64,000 bases of DNA from Kitasatospora phosalacinea (GCF_000716545.1 NZ_JNWZ01000005.1:1-64000), one strand, 5' to 3'. Positions 28,701 through 39,732 are shown, counted from the stretch's first letter. The notes: generated by a model from the sequence alone, not told the origin. Translations and numbers: made by a program.

Positions 28701-31700
28701 CCGCCACCGAGGACACCGCCGCCCGCCGGGTGGCGCCGCGCCCCGGCACCGAGGCGCGGCTCGCCGCGGTCTGGGCCGAGGTGCTGGGCCTGCCGGCCGA
28801 CGCCGTCGGAGCCGACGACAACTTCTTCGAACTCGGCGGCGACTCGATCGTCGGCCTCCAGGTGGTCTCCAGGGCCCGGCGGGCCGGGCTGCGGCTGACC
28901 GCCAAGCAGATCTTCCTGCACCAGACGGTCGCCGAACTGGCCGCCGCCGTCCTGGCCGACGACCGGCCCGCCGCGCAGGCACCCGCCACCGCCGCGACCG
29001 GGGACGTGCCGCTCACCCCGGTGCAGCACTGGTACTTCGAGGAGTACCCGCAGGGCGCCACCCACTTCAACCAGTCGATGTTCGTCGAACTCGCGCCCGG
29101 CACCGACCCGGCCGCGCTGCGGACGGCGCTCACGGCGCTGCTCGACCACCACGACGCGCTGCGGCTGCGCGCCGTCCCGGCCGACGGCGGCTGGCGGCAG
29201 CACTGCGCCGGGGACGAGCCCGGCGAGGCGTTCCGGACGGCCGACCTGTCCGGCCTCGACCCGGCCGCGCGCGAGCGGGCCGTCCACGAGGCGGTGCGGG
29301 CGGCGCAGACCGGCTTCCGGCTGGAGACCGGGCCGCTGCTGCGCGCGGTGCTGTTCACCGGCGCCCCCGGACCGGACCGGCTGTTCGTCACCGTCCACCA
29401 CCTGGTCGTGGACGGCGTCACCTGGCGGGTGCTGCTCGCCGACCTGGAGACCGCCTACGAGCAGGCGGCGCGCGGGGCGCGGATCGAACTGCCGGAGAAG
29501 ACCACCTCCTTCCGGGAGTGGGCGACCCGGCTGGCCGAGGCGGCCGCGACCGGCCGCTTCGACGCCGAACTGCCCTACTGGCGGGGCGTCGAGGCCGCGT
29601 CCGCCCAGTGCCCGCCGCTGCCCGGCGACGGCCCGGCGGCCGACACCCTCGCCGACGCCCGCACGGTCGAGGTCCGGCTCGACGCCGAACTGACCCGCGC
29701 GCTGCTGCGGGACGCGCCGGCCGCCTACCGGACCCGGGTCAACGACGTCCTGCTGACCGCCCTCGCGGCGGTGCTGGCCGACTGGAGCGGCGGCGCCGCC
29801 GTCGCGGTCGAACTGGAGGGCCACGGCCGCGAGAGCCTCTTCGACGACGTCGACCTCTCCCGCACGGCGGGCTGGTTCACCACGCTGTTCCCGGTCGTGC
29901 TGCCCGCGGCGGACGGCGACTGGGGCAGCCGCCTCAAGGCCGTCAAGGAGACCCTGCGGGCCGTCCCCGGGGCCGGCCTCGGCTACGGCGCGCTGCGCCA
30001 CCTGACCCCGGCCGCCGGCCTGGGCGGCGCCCGCTGCCAGGTCGGCTTCAACTACCACGGCCACTTCGACGTCGCCGCGGGCGACGGCCTGCTGCGCGGC
30101 TGGGCGCCCAGCCCGGTGCCGGACCGCGCCCCCGACCTGTCCCGGCCCAACCCGCTGGAGATCACCGGCATGGTCCGCGACGGGCGGCTGGAGTTCTCCT
30201 GGGAGTACTCCGCCGCGCGGCACGACGAGGCGGCGATCACCTCCCTCGCGGCGCGGTTCACCGCCGCGCTCGCCGAGATCGCGGCGCACTGCGCCACGGC
30301 CGGCGGCTGCACCCCGTCCGACTTCCCGCTGTCCGGGCTCGACCAGGCCGGCGTGGACCGGCTCGCCGGGGACGGCCGCGCGGTCGAGGACGTCTACCCG
30401 CTCACGCCGATGCAGAGCGGCCTGCTGTTCCACTCGCTCGACGCGCACGAGGACGACATCTACTTCACCCACGTCGGCCTGGTCCTCGACGGCGTCCCCG
30501 ACCCCGCCGTGCTGGCCGAGGCGTGGCAGCGCGTCGTCGACCGGACCCCCGTGCTGCGCACGGCGATCGCCGACGCCGAGGGCGGGCGCCCGCTCCAGGT
30601 GGTGCACCGGGACGTCCGGGTGCCGGTGGTCGTCGAGGACTGGACGGACGCGACCGAGGAGGAGCAGCGGGAACGCGCCCGCCGACTGGCCGAGGCCCCG
30701 GTCGAACCGCTCGACCTGTCCCGCCCGCCGCTGCTGCGGCTGCACCTGGCCCGGCTCTCCGGCACCTCGGTGCACCTGCGCTGCTCCTCGCACCACCTGC
30801 TGCTCGACGGCTGGAGCTTCGCCGACGTGCTCGGCGAGGTCTTCGCGGAGCACGCCGCGCTCTCCGGCCGCGAGGTCGAACCGCCGCGCCCGCGCCGCCC
30901 GTTCCGCGACTACGTGCGCTGGCTCGGCGAGCAGGACACCACCGCGGCGCGGACGTACTGGCGCGGCCTGCTCGACGGGTTCACCGGACCCACCGCCCTG
31001 CCGTACGACCGCACGCCGCTGAGCTCGCACCAGTCCCGCGACACCGGGCACCTCGACCTCGAACTGACCGCGGAGCGGACCGCCCGGCTGGAGGGCTTCG
31101 CCCGGGAGGCCCGGATCACCGTCAACACCCTGGTCCAGGGCGCCTGGGCGCTGCTGCTGTCCCGCTACAGCGGCGACCGGCAGGTCTGCTTCGGCACCAC
31201 GGTGGGCGGCCGGCCCGCCGAACTGCCCGGCTCCGACGAGATGGTCGGCCTGTTCATCAACACCCTGCCGGCCCGGCTCACCGTCCTTCCCGGCAGCGAA
31301 CTGCGCGCCTGGCTGCGCGGCGTCCAGGAACAGCAGGTCGAGGGCCGCCAGTTCGAGTACGCCTCGCTCGCCCAGGTCCGGCACTGGGCGTCCGTCCCGC
31401 CGGGCACCGACCTGTTCGACAGCTGCGTGGTGTTCGAGAACTTCCCGTACGACGAGCACGCCGCCGAGCGGTACGGGCTGTCCGTGCGCTCACTGGCCGG
31501 ACTGGAGACCTCCAACTTCCCGCTGACCTGCGTGGCCCACCTGGTGGGCGGCCTCCACCTGCGGCTCGGCTACGACCCGCGGCTGTTCGACGACGCCACC
31601 GCCGGCCGGTTCGCGGACCACCTGCTCGGCACGCTCGACGCGATGGCCGCGGCGCCCGGCGGCACCACGCTGGGCGAGCTGCCGATCGTCCGCGGCGCCG

Positions 31701-34700
31701 AACTCACCAGGATCGTCGAGGAGTTCAACGGCACCCCGTCCGGCTACCCCGACGGCTGCCTGCACGAGCTGTTCGCCGAGGTCGCCCGGGCCTTCCCGGA
31801 CCGCCCGGCGGTCACCGCCGGCGACACCCGGCTCAGCTACGCCGAGCTGGACGCCGCCTCCGACCTGCTCGCCCACGCCCTGGTGGGCCGCGGCGTCGGC
31901 CCCGAGGTCACGGTGGGCATCTGCCTGCCCGGCGGCGCCGAGATGGTCACCGCGATGCTCGGCATCCTCAAGGCGGGCGGCGCGTACGTGCCGCTGGACC
32001 CGGGCTACCCCCCGGAGCGCCTGTCCTACCTGTTCCGGGACTCGGGCGTCCCGGTGCTGCTGACCAGCGCCGAACTCGCCCCCGGCCTGCCGCCCGGCGC
32101 CGCCGAGGTGCTGCTGGTCGACGAGCTGCACCTCGACCCGGCCGCCGCGCCGGCCGGACCGCCGCCCTCGCGCACCGTGCCGGACAACCTCGCCGTGCTG
32201 GTCTACACCTCGGGTTCGACCGGCACGCCGAAGGCATCCATGGTCACCCACCGCGGCCTGGTCCGGCTGGTGCACGCCGCGGGCGAGCACACCTTCGGCG
32301 ACGCCACGACGATCGCCCAGCACCACTCGATCTCCTTCGACGCCGCGCAGAACGAGCTCTGGCAGGCCCTGCTGACCGGCGCCTGCCTCGCCGTGCGGCC
32401 CGGCGACTTCCGCTCGGTCGACGAGCTCGACAAGTTCCTGCGCGACAACGACGTGCAGGCCATCTCGTTCGCGGCGGGCTTCTTCCACGCCGTCGCGGAC
32501 ACCGACCCGGGCATCCTCGCCGGGCTGCGCAAGGTCGTCGTCGGCGGCGAGGCGCTGTCCGCCCCGCACTGCGCCCGCGTCCTCGACCGGCTGCCCGAGC
32601 TGCGGATCGTCAACGCGTACGGCCCCACCGAGTGCTCCGTCACCTCCACCTGCCTCCCCGTCGAGCACGGCGGGCCGGCCGGGCGGACCGTCCCGGTCGG
32701 CCGGCCGAGCGCCGACGCCCGGGTCTACCTGCTCGACCGGGACCTGCACGTGGTGCCGGTGGGTGTGGCCGGCGAGGCGTACCTCGCCGGGGACGGCGTC
32801 TGCCGCGGCTACCGGGACCGGCCCGGGATGACCGCCGAACGCTTCCTGCCGGACCCGTTCGGCCCGCCCGGGAGCAGGATGTACCGCACCGGCGACCTGA
32901 TGCGCTGGCTGCCCGACGGCACCCTGGAGTTCGTCGGCCGCACCGACGACCAGGTGAAGCTGCGCGGCTACCGGATCGAACTCGGCGAGATCGAACAGGA
33001 ACTGGTCCGCCACCCGGACGTCGCCCGGGCGGCCGTCGTCGTCCGCGAGGACCTGCCGGGCCGCCGGCGCCTGGTCGGCTACGTCGTCTCCGAGCAGGAC
33101 CCGGCCGAACTGATCCGGTACCTGGCCGGCCGGCTGCCCGAGTACATGGTCCCGGTCGCGATCGTCCGGATGGAGGGCCTCCCGCTCACCCCGCACGGCA
33201 AGGTCGACCGCCGCGCCCTGCCGGAACCCGCCGCCCAGGCCGCCGAACGGACCGGGGTGGAGCCCCGCACCGCCGAGGAGCGGACCATGGCCGGGATCTG
33301 GGCGGAGGTGCTCGGCGTCGAGCGGGTCGGCGTCACCGACGACTTCTTCGACCTCGGCGGCGACTCGATCCTGAGCATCCAGGTCGTCTTCAAGAGCCGC
33401 CGGGCCGGACTCCAGGTCTCCTCCAGCGACCTGTTCCGGTACTCGACCGTCGCGGAACTGGTCGCCGCCGCCGGCCGGGAGCGGCAGGTCACCGCCGTCC
33501 AGGAGGCCGAGTCCGGGGAGGTGCCCCTCACCCCGATCCAGCACGAGTTCTTCGCCCGCAACACGGTCTCCCCGCAGCACCTCGCCCAGTCCGTCCACGT
33601 CGAACTGACCGACGGCGCCGACGAGACGGCGCTGCGGGCCGCGCTCACCGCGGTCGTCCGGCACCACGACGCGCTGCGGATGCGCTACGTCCGCGACGCC
33701 CGGGGCGGCTGGACGCAGCACAACGCGCCGGAGGAGACCGGCGAGCTGTTCGAGCGCCACGACCTGTCGGGCCTGCCCGACGAGGAACTGCTCCCGGTCA
33801 TGGACCGGCTCGCCGGGGCCGCCGACAGCGCGCTCGACCTGGCGGCCGGACCGCTGCTGCGGGCGGTGCTGTTCGACCTCGGCCCGCAGCGGCGCGCCCA
33901 CCTGCACCTGACCGTCCACCACCTGGTGATCGACGCGGTGTCCTGGCGGATCATCAACCACGACCTGGACCTCGCCTACCGGCAGGCGCTCGACGGCGAA
34001 CCGGTCGACCTCGGCGCCAAGACCTCCTCGTTCCGGCAGTGGGCCACCCGGCTCGCGGCGCACGCGGCCGACGGCGGCTTCGCCGACCAGCGCGCGCACT
34101 GGGAGGCGGTGCCCGAGCCCGGACCGCTGCCGGCCGACGGCCCCGGACCGAACGTGGTGTCCTCGCGGCGCGTCCTGCCGGTGCGGCTGGAACGGGAGGA
34201 GACCGGGGTGCTGCTGCACACCGCCCCCGGCCGCTTCCGGGCCCGGGTCAGCGACGTGCTGCTCGCCGCGCTGGCCCGCACGGTGTGCCACTGGACCGGC
34301 GAGGACCGGCTGGTGATCGAGATGGAGGGCCACGGCCGCGAGGAGATCTTCGACGACGTCGACCTCTCCCGCACCGTCGGCTGGTTCACCAGCTCCTACC
34401 CCGTCGCCCTGGAGGTGCCCGACCGGGCCGGTGCCGAGGCCGACTGGCCCGCCGTCGTGCGCTCCGTGCGCCGCTGCCTGCGCGCCGTCCCCGGCAACGG
34501 CCTCGGCTACGGCGCGCTGCGCCACCTCGCCGGACCGGACGCGCTCACCGCGCCGCACACGCCCCCGGCCGTGCTGTTCAACTACCACAGCCAGACCGAG
34601 GAGATCACCCGGACCGCCGACCGCTCGCTGTTCCACGCCTTCCACGCCCCGATCGGCCTCGAACAGGACGGCCGCGAACGGGTGGTGCAGGCCCTGGAGG

Positions 34701-34864
34701 TGGTCGGCGCGGTCGAGGACGGCCGGCTCGGCTTCGACCTGTACTACTCGGTCGACCTGCACCGGAAGGAGACGGTCGAGGCGCTGGGCACCGCGTTCGC
34801 GGCGGCGCTGCGGTCGATCGCCCGGTCCTGCGACCGGGCCCCGGGGACGGAGGAGGCCCGGTGA
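25742..34864 (+). CDS. NRPS, two modules with epimerisation: C-A-PCP-E-C-A-PCP-E
   Basis: A 3040-residue NRPS that adds residues 3 and 4. Domains: C (HHIVCDG at 172), A, PCP (Ser1035), E (HHLVVDG at 1219 and the EGHGRE motif), C (HHLLLDG at 1684, expected D-accepting), A, PCP (Ser2542), E ([10 protein letters not shown] at 2726; the usual Gly is Ala). It ends in the epimerase, with no thioesterase or reductase. Hand-derived specificity residues are DLGVAGNVD and DANSVGAVT. The final Asp of the first resembles codes for basic side chains, which would suit enduracididine; this is weak. Both residues should be D. The stop overlaps the start of the PBP-type thioesterase, which probably releases the chain. 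Confidence 0.95.
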   Translation: MTQFDEMLTSVPAHLREELLRRLAGQAAPAPAAIRPAPRDEPPPMSSQQERLWFAAELEPDSAEYNALRALRLRGALDTAALGAALDRVVRRHEMLRTTFDTRDGRGVQVVHPHRERPLPLLDVSGPDAEAAVRRFVAAEMNTPFDLRRGPLLRATLLRVAADEHVLVLAMHHIVCDGWSTGPLLRELAAAYADAPLPPLPVQYADYAIWEHGRTAEVDRQLDHWRERLAGMRTADLPTDRPRPPVRTPAGATLAVELPAEVLTRLRELGRGQDATLFMTLVTATKVLLSRYCGEPDVAVGTVTLGRSRPELEPLIGTFVNTVVLRSQVEESLSFTEQLARVRAGMLDAFAHDEVPFQRLVDALRPERDASRPPLVQVMVNLQNMADTLPEFRGLEVTEIQPAAEVAKLDLVLDFYEDAGSLVCYLEYSTDLFDRETVERLGGHLVTLLRAVTERPGAPLAELSMLPADELRALTADWQGRPAAAADPRTLPGIFDEQAARTPDAVAVSDHRHRLTFAELAARANRLAHHLVAAGVGPGVPVGVRLERGVEAMVALLAVLKAGGAFVPIDPDHPARRQALMLEDTAAPVLVTDSAADGEGPWTTVRPDADREAVAARPATPPAVDVGPDDLAYIVYTSGSTGRPKGVMVSHRNAVHMMRAWDDRYDLTGLRARALSVSSLAVDLFLGDFLMSAMYGGEMVICPAAVIADPPALAALITEVRPHLLVTTPSLAKAVAQELSWNGARADSLRVLAVGSEAWLADDAAAVLEVLHPEAVVTNNYGATETTVDSTTYRLRPGATGGAAVVPIGRPLAETTVYVLDGRGRPVPIGVPGEISIGGDGVAQGYWGRPELTEQRFTTDPFTGGRLYRTGDIGRWRPDGELEYLGRADDQVKVRGFRVELGEVEAALLRHPGVAAAAAAVRPDRTGRDRLVGYLVAAGAAPTLTELRAFLAGIVPDPAVPSALVVLDALPMTPSGTLDRKALPAPPATEDTAARRVAPRPGTEARLAAVWAEVLGLPADAVGADDNFFELGGDSIVGLQVVSRARRAGLRLTAKQIFLHQTVAELAAAVLADDRPAAQAPATAATGDVPLTPVQHWYFEEYPQGATHFNQSMFVELAPGTDPAALRTALTALLDHHDALRLRAVPADGGWRQHCAGDEPGEAFRTADLSGLDPAARERAVHEAVRAAQTGFRLETGPLLRAVLFTGAPGPDRLFVTVHHLVVDGVTWRVLLADLETAYEQAARGARIELPEKTTSFREWATRLAEAAATGRFDAELPYWRGVEAASAQCPPLPGDGPAADTLADARTVEVRLDAELTRALLRDAPAAYRTRVNDVLLTALAAVLADWSGGAAVAVELEGHGRESLFDDVDLSRTAGWFTTLFPVVLPAADGDWGSRLKAVKETLRAVPGAGLGYGALRHLTPAAGLGGARCQVGFNYHGHFDVAAGDGLLRGWAPSPVPDRAPDLSRPNPLEITGMVRDGRLEFSWEYSAARHDEAAITSLAARFTAALAEIAAHCATAGGCTPSDFPLSGLDQAGVDRLAGDGRAVEDVYPLTPMQSGLLFHSLDAHEDDIYFTHVGLVLDGVPDPAVLAEAWQRVVDRTPVLRTAIADAEGGRPLQVVHRDVRVPVVVEDWTDATEEEQRERARRLAEAPVEPLDLSRPPLLRLHLARLSGTSVHLRCSSHHLLLDGWSFADVLGEVFAEHAALSGREVEPPRPRRPFRDYVRWLGEQDTTAARTYWRGLLDGFTGPTALPYDRTPLSSHQSRDTGHLDLELTAERTARLEGFAREARITVNTLVQGAWALLLSRYSGDRQVCFGTTVGGRPAELPGSDEMVGLFINTLPARLTVLPGSELRAWLRGVQEQQVEGRQFEYASLAQVRHWASVPPGTDLFDSCVVFENFPYDEHAAERYGLSVRSLAGLETSNFPLTCVAHLVGGLHLRLGYDPRLFDDATAGRFADHLLGTLDAMAAAPGGTTLGELPIVRGAELTRIVEEFNGTPSGYPDGCLHELFAEVARAFPDRPAVTAGDTRLSYAELDAASDLLAHALVGRGVGPEVTVGICLPGGAEMVTAMLGILKAGGAYVPLDPGYPPERLSYLFRDSGVPVLLTSAELAPGLPPGAAEVLLVDELHLDPAAAPAGPPPSRTVPDNLAVLVYTSGSTGTPKASMVTHRGLVRLVHAAGEHTFGDATTIAQHHSISFDAAQNELWQALLTGACLAVRPGDFRSVDELDKFLRDNDVQAISFAAGFFHAVADTDPGILAGLRKVVVGGEALSAPHCARVLDRLPELRIVNAYGPTECSVTSTCLPVEHGGPAGRTVPVGRPSADARVYLLDRDLHVVPVGVAGEAYLAGDGVCRGYRDRPGMTAERFLPDPFGPPGSRMYRTGDLMRWLPDGTLEFVGRTDDQVKLRGYRIELGEIEQELVRHPDVARAAVVVREDLPGRRRLVGYVVSEQDPAELIRYLAGRLPEYMVPVAIVRMEGLPLTPHGKVDRRALPEPAAQAAERTGVEPRTAEERTMAGIWAEVLGVERVGVTDDFFDLGGDSILSIQVVFKSRRAGLQVSSSDLFRYSTVAELVAAAGRERQVTAVQEAESGEVPLTPIQHEFFARNTVSPQHLAQSVHVELTDGADETALRAALTAVVRHHDALRMRYVRDARGGWTQHNAPEETGELFERHDLSGLPDEELLPVMDRLAGAADSALDLAAGPLLRAVLFDLGPQRRAHLHLTVHHLVIDAVSWRIINHDLDLAYRQALDGEPVDLGAKTSSFRQWATRLAAHAADGGFADQRAHWEAVPEPGPLPADGPGPNVVSSRRVLPVRLEREETGVLLHTAPGRFRARVSDVLLAALARTVCHWTGEDRLVIEMEGHGREEIFDDVDLSRTVGWFTSSYPVALEVPDRAGAEADWPAVVRSVRRCLRAVPGNGLGYGALRHLAGPDALTAPHTPPAVLFNYHSQTEEITRTADRSLFHAFHAPIGLEQDGRERVVQALEVVGAVEDGRLGFDLYYSVDLHRKETVEALGTAFAAALRSIARSCDRAPGTEEAR

Positions 34865-36240
34865 GGGAACTGCTGACCGAACTCGCGCTCCGGCACGGGG
34901 TGCCCGGCGCCCAGCTGGCGGTCTGGCGGGACGGCGCCCTGACCACCGCGGAGGCCGGCGAGCAGGAGGCCGGCTCGGGGCGCCCGGTGACGGCCGGGAC
35001 GGCGTTCCCGCTCGGCTCGCTCACCAAGCCGTTCACCGCCACGCTCGCGGCCATGCTGGTCGCCGACGGCGACCTGGACCTGGACGGGCCGGTCGCCGAG
35101 CACCTGGGCGAACTGCGCGGCGCCCCGGAGTTCACGCTGCGCCAGGCGCTCGGGCACACCGCGGGCCTGGCGGCCAACACCGCCGAACTGCCCCCCGGCA
35201 CCACCCGCGCCCGGTGGCTCGCCCGGTACGCCCCCGAACTGGGGGTGCACCGGCCGGGCACGGTGTTCTCCTACTCCAACCCGGGCTACCTGATCGCCGG
35301 CCGGCTGGTCGAGGAGATCACCGGACTCGACTGGGCGGAGGCCGTGCAGGCGATGCTGCTGCGACCCCTGGGCCACGACGCCGCGGCACCGGTCGCCCCG
35401 GGCCACCTGGTCCGCCCGGACGCCCCGCCCCGGCCGATCGCGGAACAGTCCGTGCCGCCGCTGGAGGACCCGGCCGCGGGCCTGTGCCTCCCGGCGGCCG
35501 GCCTCGCCCTCCTCGGCGCCGCGCACCTGGGCCTCGGCCCGGGCGCGGCCCTGCTGGACGCCGGGACGGCCCGGGCGATGCGCGCGGACGTCACGGCGGG
35601 CCTCGCCACCGGCCCCTTCGGGCTCGCGGAGGGCTGGGGAGCGGGCTGGTCCCGGTACGGGACGTGGTTCGGCCACGACGGCACCGGCGACGGCGCGTGG
35701 AGCCACCTGCGCGCCGACCCGGAGACCGGGACGGTGGTGGCCCTGACCGCCAACGGCAGCACCGGCGCCCGGCTGTGGGAGTCCCTGCTCGGACAGCTCG
35801 TCGACGCCGGCCTGGACGTCGGCGACCACCCCCGCGACGCGACCGGCGACGGCCCCGGGCCGGCCCCCGCGCCGGACCCGGAGCGGTGCGCGGGCCACTA
35901 CGCCAACGGCGACTGGTCGTGCCGGATCGAGGCGGACGGCGACGGACTGCTGCTCGCGGTCGGCGGCGCGGCGCCGGTCCGCCTGCTGACCGGCCCCGGC
36001 CACTCCTTCCGGACGCCCTCGGACGGCGGCCCGCGCACCGCGCTGCCGTACCTCGGGCGCTTCCTGCCCGACCCGGCCACCGGCCGGATCGACCGGGTGC
36101 AGATCACCGGCAGGCTCTGCGTCCGCCGCTCCGGGCCCGGGGCGCCCCCGGCGCCGCCGCTCAGGACGCCTCCAGGTACGCCAGCACCGCCCGGACCCGC
36201 CGGTGGCCGGTGTCCGCCACGGTCAGTTCCAGCTTCGTGA
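34861..36240 (+). CDS. Penicillin-binding-protein-type thioesterase (SurE/MppK-like cyclase)
   Basis: A 459-residue serine hydrolase of the class C beta-lactamase fold. Catalytic motifs: Ser53-x-x-Lys56 in GSLTKPF, Tyr138-Ser-Asn in YSNPGYL and His272-Asp-Gly in [10 protein letters not shown]-terminal lipocalin-like domain (about 335-435) includes [10 protein letters not shown]. Stand-alone PBP-type thioesterases are known to release and head-to-tail cyclise chains ending in a D residue when the NRPS ends in an epimerase without a thioesterase, exactly the situation here. There is no signal peptide, so it is not a wall enzyme. The GTG start overlaps the NRPS stop by four bases (GTGA). The 3' end overlaps the convergent response-regulator gene by 80 bp, so the last 25 or so residues are a low-complexity tail. 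Confidence 0.9.
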   Translation: MRELLTELALRHGVPGAQLAVWRDGALTTAEAGEQEAGSGRPVTAGTAFPLGSLTKPFTATLAAMLVADGDLDLDGPVAEHLGELRGAPEFTLRQALGHTAGLAANTAELPPGTTRARWLARYAPELGVHRPGTVFSYSNPGYLIAGRLVEEITGLDWAEAVQAMLLRPLGHDAAAPVAPGHLVRPDAPPRPIAEQSVPPLEDPAAGLCLPAAGLALLGAAHLGLGPGAALLDAGTARAMRADVTAGLATGPFGLAEGWGAGWSRYGTWFGHDGTGDGAWSHLRADPETGTVVALTANGSTGARLWESLLGQLVDAGLDVGDHPRDATGDGPGPAPAPDPERCAGHYANGDWSCRIEADGDGLLLAVGGAAPVRLLTGPGHSFRTPSDGGPRTALPYLGRFLPDPATGRIDRVQITGRLCVRRSGPGAPPAPPLRTPPGTPAPPGPAGGRCPPRSVPAS

Positions 36241-36802
36241 AGATGTTGCCGATGTGCTTGTGCACGGCGTTGTCGGTGATCGACAGCTTCCTGGCCAGCG
36301 TCGCGTTGTCGTGCCCCTCCGCCATCAGCGCCAGGATCTCCCGTTCCCGCCGGGTGAGCGTGGACAGCGGCTCGGTCCGGCGCGCCAGCAACTGGGTCAC
36401 CACCTCGGAGTCGAGCGCCGTGCCGCCGGCGGCCACCCGTTCGAGCGCCTGGAGGAACTCGTCGACCCGGGCGATCCGGTCCTTGAGCAGGTACCCGATG
36501 CTGCCCCCGCCGTCGGACAGCAGCTCGAAGGCGTACGTCCGCTCGACGTACTGGGACAGCACCAGGACCGGCAGGCCGGGATGGACCCGCCGGGCCTCGA
36601 TCGCGGCCCGCAGCCCCTCGTCGCGGAACTCGGGGGGCAGCCGCACGTCGACGATGGTGACGTCCGGGCGGTGCCGCCCCACCGCGGCCAGGAACACCTC
36701 CGCGTCGCCCGCGACCTCCGCCACCTCGTGGCCGGAGCTGGTCAGCAGCAGCTCCAGGCCGGTGGCCAGCAGGACGTTGTCCTCCGCGATCACTATCCGC
36801 AC
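36161..36802 (-). CDS. LuxR/NarL-family response regulator
   Basis: A 213-residue two-component response regulator. The receiver domain (1-125) has the acidic pocket AED, the phosphorylation site Asp52 in TIVDVRL and the conserved Lys in LLKDRI. The C-terminal LuxR helix-turn-helix (about 148-205) contains LTRREREILALMAEGHDNATLARKL in two parts. The GTG start overlaps the sensor kinase stop by 10 bp, so the pair is coupled. Placed directly downstream of, and convergent with, the NRPS-thioesterase unit, it probably controls the cluster or its export, but no target site could be shown. Confidence 0.93.
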   Translation of the reverse strand: MRIVIAEDNVLLATGLELLLTSSGHEVAEVAGDAEVFLAAVGRHRPDVTIVDVRLPPEFRDEGLRAAIEARRVHPGLPVLVLSQYVERTYAFELLSDGGGSIGYLLKDRIARVDEFLQALERVAAGGTALDSEVVTQLLARRTEPLSTLTRREREILALMAEGHDNATLARKLSITDNAVHKHIGNIFTKLELTVADTGHRRVRAVLAYLEAS

Positions 36803-37965
36803 GGCAACTCCACGGTGACGGTGGTGGGGCCGCCCGCCGGACTGTCGACCGTCACGCCGCCGTCGAGCGCCTGCGCCCGGCCGCGCAGGCCGGCCAGCCC
36901 GCCGCCGCCGCGCTCGCGCGCGCCGCCCCCGCCGTTGTCGGTGACGACGACGGTCAGCAGGTTCCCGCCGTGCCGCACCCGGAGCCCCGCCTCGGTGGCC
37001 CGGCTGTGCTTGGCCACGTTCGTCAGCGCCTCGGTGACCACGAAGTAGGCCACCGCCTCGACGGCCGCCGGGATGCGCGGCAGCTCGCCGATGTCGAGCC
37101 GCACCGGCACCCCGGCCCGGGCGGCGACGGTGTGCAGCGCCCCCCGCAGCCCCCGGTCGGCGAGGATCGGCGGGTAGATGCCGCGGAGCACCTCGCGCAG
37201 TTCGACCATGGCCTCCTCGTTGATGTCGATCGCCTCCCGCAGCGCCCGGTCGGCCGTCTGCGGGGCCCGCTCCAGGCAGCGCTGGGCGACCGCGAGCCGC
37301 ATGGCCACGGCCACCAGCCGGGCCTGGGTGCCGTCGTGCAGGTCGCGCTCGATCCGCCGCAGCTCGGCGCCGTGCGCCTCCAGGGCGTCGGTGCGGGTCC
37401 GGGTGAGGGTGGCCACCCGGTCGGCCAGCTGCTGGGTGCGCGAGGATGCGAGGACGGCGAGCGTCAGCCGGGCGTGGACCGTGGCCAGGAGCGGCAGCAG
37501 CGGGCAGCCGGCCGCGAGCAGGACGGACCCGACCGAGGGGCCGCCGGCGGCCCAGGACAGCACCGGGCTCTCCAGCACCGCCGGGGACAGCGCGTGCACC
37601 GGGAACGTCCACAGCAGCGACAGCGTCACCAGGACCAGCAGCAGGTTGCCGAGGAACAGCGTCGTCGCGAGCCCGAAGCCGAGGCCGCACACGATGTGCA
37701 GGGCGAGCCAGGACAGGTGGCGGGGGAGCGGGACGTTCCGGGCGCGGACCGGGCGGCCCAGCAGGCGGCCGGCCCGCTGCCGGTGCCACGCGGCCCACAC
37801 CTGACGCATGCCCGGGTGACAGAGCAGCAGGAACGAGGGCAGGCTGATCGCCGCGGTGACCAGCTGCCCCAGCAGGTAGACCGCGGCGGTCGACAGCGCC
37901 CCCCACGCCCGCACCGCCTTACCACACCAGGACTCCAGGAGCCTTACAGCAGGCTGTAGTTCCAT
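36793..37965 (-). CDS. NarL-type sensor histidine kinase
   Basis: A 390-residue membrane histidine kinase. About four hydrophobic segments lie in residues 20-180 (STAAVYLLGQLVTAAISL and LATTLFLGNLLLVLVTLSLL are clear), followed by a HisKA_3 dimerisation helix with RDLHDGTQARLVAVAMRL. The HATPase_c domain has TEALTNVAKHSRA and DNGGGG. It pairs with the following response regulator. The start is uncertain: ATG at 37965 (used) or 37983. A TATGCT box at 38008-38013 (minus strand) could be its -10. Copies of TACAGC/GCTGTA surround the start codon. Confidence 0.88.
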   Translation of the reverse strand: MELQPAVRLLESWCGKAVRAWGALSTAAVYLLGQLVTAAISLPSFLLLCHPGMRQVWAAWHRQRAGRLLGRPVRARNVPLPRHLSWLALHIVCGLGFGLATTLFLGNLLLVLVTLSLLWTFPVHALSPAVLESPVLSWAAGGPSVGSVLLAAGCPLLPLLATVHARLTLAVLASSRTQQLADRVATLTRTRTDALEAHGAELRRIERDLHDGTQARLVAVAMRLAVAQRCLERAPQTADRALREAIDINEEAMVELREVLRGIYPPILADRGLRGALHTVAARAGVPVRLDIGELPRIPAAVEAVAYFVVTEALTNVAKHSRATEAGLRVRHGGNLLTVVVTDNGGGGARERGGGGLAGLRGRAQALDGGVTVDSPAGGPTTVTVELPCG

Positions 37966-37974
37966 CCCTACAGC
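37945..37974 (-). promoter_or_regulatory. Clustered TACAGC/GCTGTA half-sites at the sensor kinase start
   Basis: TACAGC (37945-37950), GCTGTA (37953-37958) and CTACAGC (37968-37974) form two overlapping inverted repeats around the start codon. This could be an operator or a translation-blocking hairpin. The part inside the gene is also coding, so chance is not excluded. Confidence 0.35.
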
Positions 37975-38129
37975 AGAGGGCATGGGTTCCGGAGGGGCGG
38001 AGGCCGTAGCATACCGCTCGGGCCGGGGATCAGGGCCCGGGGACAGGGCGGACCGGCCCGTCCCCACGGGGGAGGAACGGGGATGGTGGGAACGCAAGAC
38101 CTGCCTCCCGAACGTCGAAAGAGATCATC

Positions 38130-38771
38130 ATGGCTGACCAACGTCCGGCTCTGGAGCTGAGCCATGTCGGCTCGGCCGGAGCCGAGGGCACCGCGTCCGG
38201 ATATGTGATCGAGAACGTGACCTTCGCCTGCGGGCCCGGTACCTGGACGGCGCTGTCCGGGCCGGCCGCCGCCGACCGGACCGGCGTCCTGCGGTGCGCC
38301 GCCGGTCTGGACCGGGTGACGGCGGGCGAGGTGCGCCTCGCCGACGGGCTCCGGCTCGCGCACGTCGGACTCCGGCCGGTGGAGGAGCAGTTGGCGGAGG
38401 TCGGCACGCTCGGCGCCGAACTCGACCGGCTGCCGGCCGCGGCGGCCGAACCGCTCGCCGAGGCCCTGCGAGGGCTGGGGCTGTGGACGCTGCGGGACAC
38501 GCCGGTGCTCGACCTGCCGGAGGGGCGGCGGCGGGCGGCCGCGCTCGCGCTCGCGCTCGCCCCCGCCCCCGACGTGCTGCTCGCCGACGACCCGGCCGGC
38601 GGGCTCCCGCCCGACGAGGCGGAAGCCCTCCTGGACCTGCTGCGCGACCTGGTGGACCGGCGGGGCCTGTGCGTGGTGGCGACGGCGCCCGACCTCGCCG
38701 GCCTGGAGCGGGCCGACGAGGTGGTGCTGCTCGCCGAGGGGCGGGTGGTGGAGACCTGGGTCATGCCGTAG
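38130..38771 (+). CDS. Degenerate ABC-ATPase-like protein
   Basis: A 213-residue protein that aligns along its whole length with ABC exporter ATPases but has lost the catalytic residues. Walker A reads GPAAADRTG (about 44-52) with no Lys. The signature is LPEGRRRAAALALAL instead of LSGGQRQRVAIARAL. Walker B ends ADDPAGGL, with Asp replacing the catalytic Glu, and the H-loop reads ATAPDL with the His gone. It should not hydrolyse ATP. It is divergent from the sensor kinase gene (165 bp) and its stop overlaps the convergent regulator gene by 11 bp. It could be a regulatory pseudo-ATPase or a decaying transporter part. I know no named family. Confidence 0.6.
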   Translation: MADQRPALELSHVGSAGAEGTASGYVIENVTFACGPGTWTALSGPAAADRTGVLRCAAGLDRVTAGEVRLADGLRLAHVGLRPVEEQLAEVGTLGAELDRLPAAAAEPLAEALRGLGLWTLRDTPVLDLPEGRRRAAALALALAPAPDVLLADDPAGGLPPDEAEALLDLLRDLVDRRGLCVVATAPDLAGLERADEVVLLAEGRVVETWVMP

Positions 38772-39732
38772 ACCGGCGGAGCCGCGGGCCGTTGCGCAGC
38801 GTGCCCGCCGAAGGGGGGTGCGGGGCGCCCAGCAGGCCGGTGAACTCCGAGGGGAGGTCCCGCTGCAGGAGCGCCAGGCCGAGCGGAGTGAGCGTGTGCG
38901 TCGCCGTGGTGCGGTTGCGCAGGGTCGTGATCAGACCCGCCTCGCGGAGCACGGTCGCCTGCTTGCTGGCGCCGGAGAGCGAGATGCCGAGCCGGTCGGA
39001 GAGGTCTCCGGTGGTGCCGCTCTCGGACAGCGCCCGCAGGGCCGCCGCGCGGGTGGCGCCCACCAGGGCGGCCAGTGCCCGGTCGCCGTCGACCTCCGTC
39101 TCCTCCTCCAGGTCGTCGAGGTCCAGAGGTACGGAGAAGACGAGTGCGGGCGCGCCGGTCTGCCGTTCGGAGCGCACCAGCACGCAGGTCTTGGCGGGGA
39201 GGAAGAGCGAGGGGCACAGGATCAGCCCCTGCCCGTTGAGCCTGATGTCCATGTCCAGCTCGGAGGCGATGCGCAACTGCGAGGACTCCCACGTCACCTT
39301 CGGGTGCAGCCCGGCGAGCAGGAACTCGATGCCGTTGGTGATCGCCATCCGGCCGCGCACGTCGCGCTCGATCTCCAGCCGGGCCTGCATCCGCGACCAG
39401 TAGGGCAGGATGCCCGCGCAGCAGAACAGGACCACCGCCTGGGCCAGCCGCCGGACCTGCGCGTGCGTCGAGGCCGCGACCGCGGTGCCCGGCCCGTCCC
39501 GTTCGAGCAGCCACAGCAGGTCGGGGAGCACCCGGTGCTCGGAGACGACCTTGTCGACGGCGGGCAGGTCGCCGCCGAGTCGCTCACGGACGAACTTGTG
39601 CCAGCTCACGCCGCCCCGGCCCCGGTCACGACCGAAGCGGTGCAGCGCGAACAGCGCCTCTGACATCGGACCAAGGGTATGGACCATTCTTAACCGCTGA
39701 AGATCTTCACCGGTCACATGAACGCGCAGCAC
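38761..39732 (-). CDS. Winged-helix (ArsR/DUF5937-type) transcriptional regulator
   Basis: A 323-residue regulator. The N-terminus LRVHVTGEDLQRLRMVHTLGPMSEALFALHRF, read in parts, matches the DUF5937 opening that precedes ArsR-like DNA-binding domains in streptomycetes. The C-terminal winged helix (about 230-300) includes LSDRLGISLSGASKQATVLREAGLI. The start is taken as GTG at 39732 because this N-terminal element begins there and GGGGGTG lies upstream; ATGs at 39687 or 39666 would cut it off. It is a likely local regulator of the peptide cluster, with a promoter and palindrome directly upstream. Confidence 0.78.
   Translation of the reverse strand: MLRVHVTGEDLQRLRMVHTLGPMSEALFALHRFGRDRGRGGVSWHKFVRERLGGDLPAVDKVVSEHRVLPDLLWLLERDGPGTAVAASTHAQVRRLAQAVVLFCCAGILPYWSRMQARLEIERDVRGRMAITNGIEFLLAGLHPKVTWESSQLRIASELDMDIRLNGQGLILCPSLFLPAKTCVLVRSERQTGAPALVFSVPLDLDDLEEETEVDGDRALAALVGATRAAALRALSESGTTGDLSDRLGISLSGASKQATVLREAGLITTLRNRTTATHTLTPLGLALLQRDLPSEFTGLLGAPHPPSAGTLRNGPRLRRSTA

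Noticed and set aside
25328..31459. A 2043-codon open frame on the minus strand opposite the second NRPS gene
   Set aside because: It is a by-product of very high GC at third positions. The translation is low-complexity Gly/Arg/Val/Ala with no domain, while the plus strand encodes clear NRPS domains.
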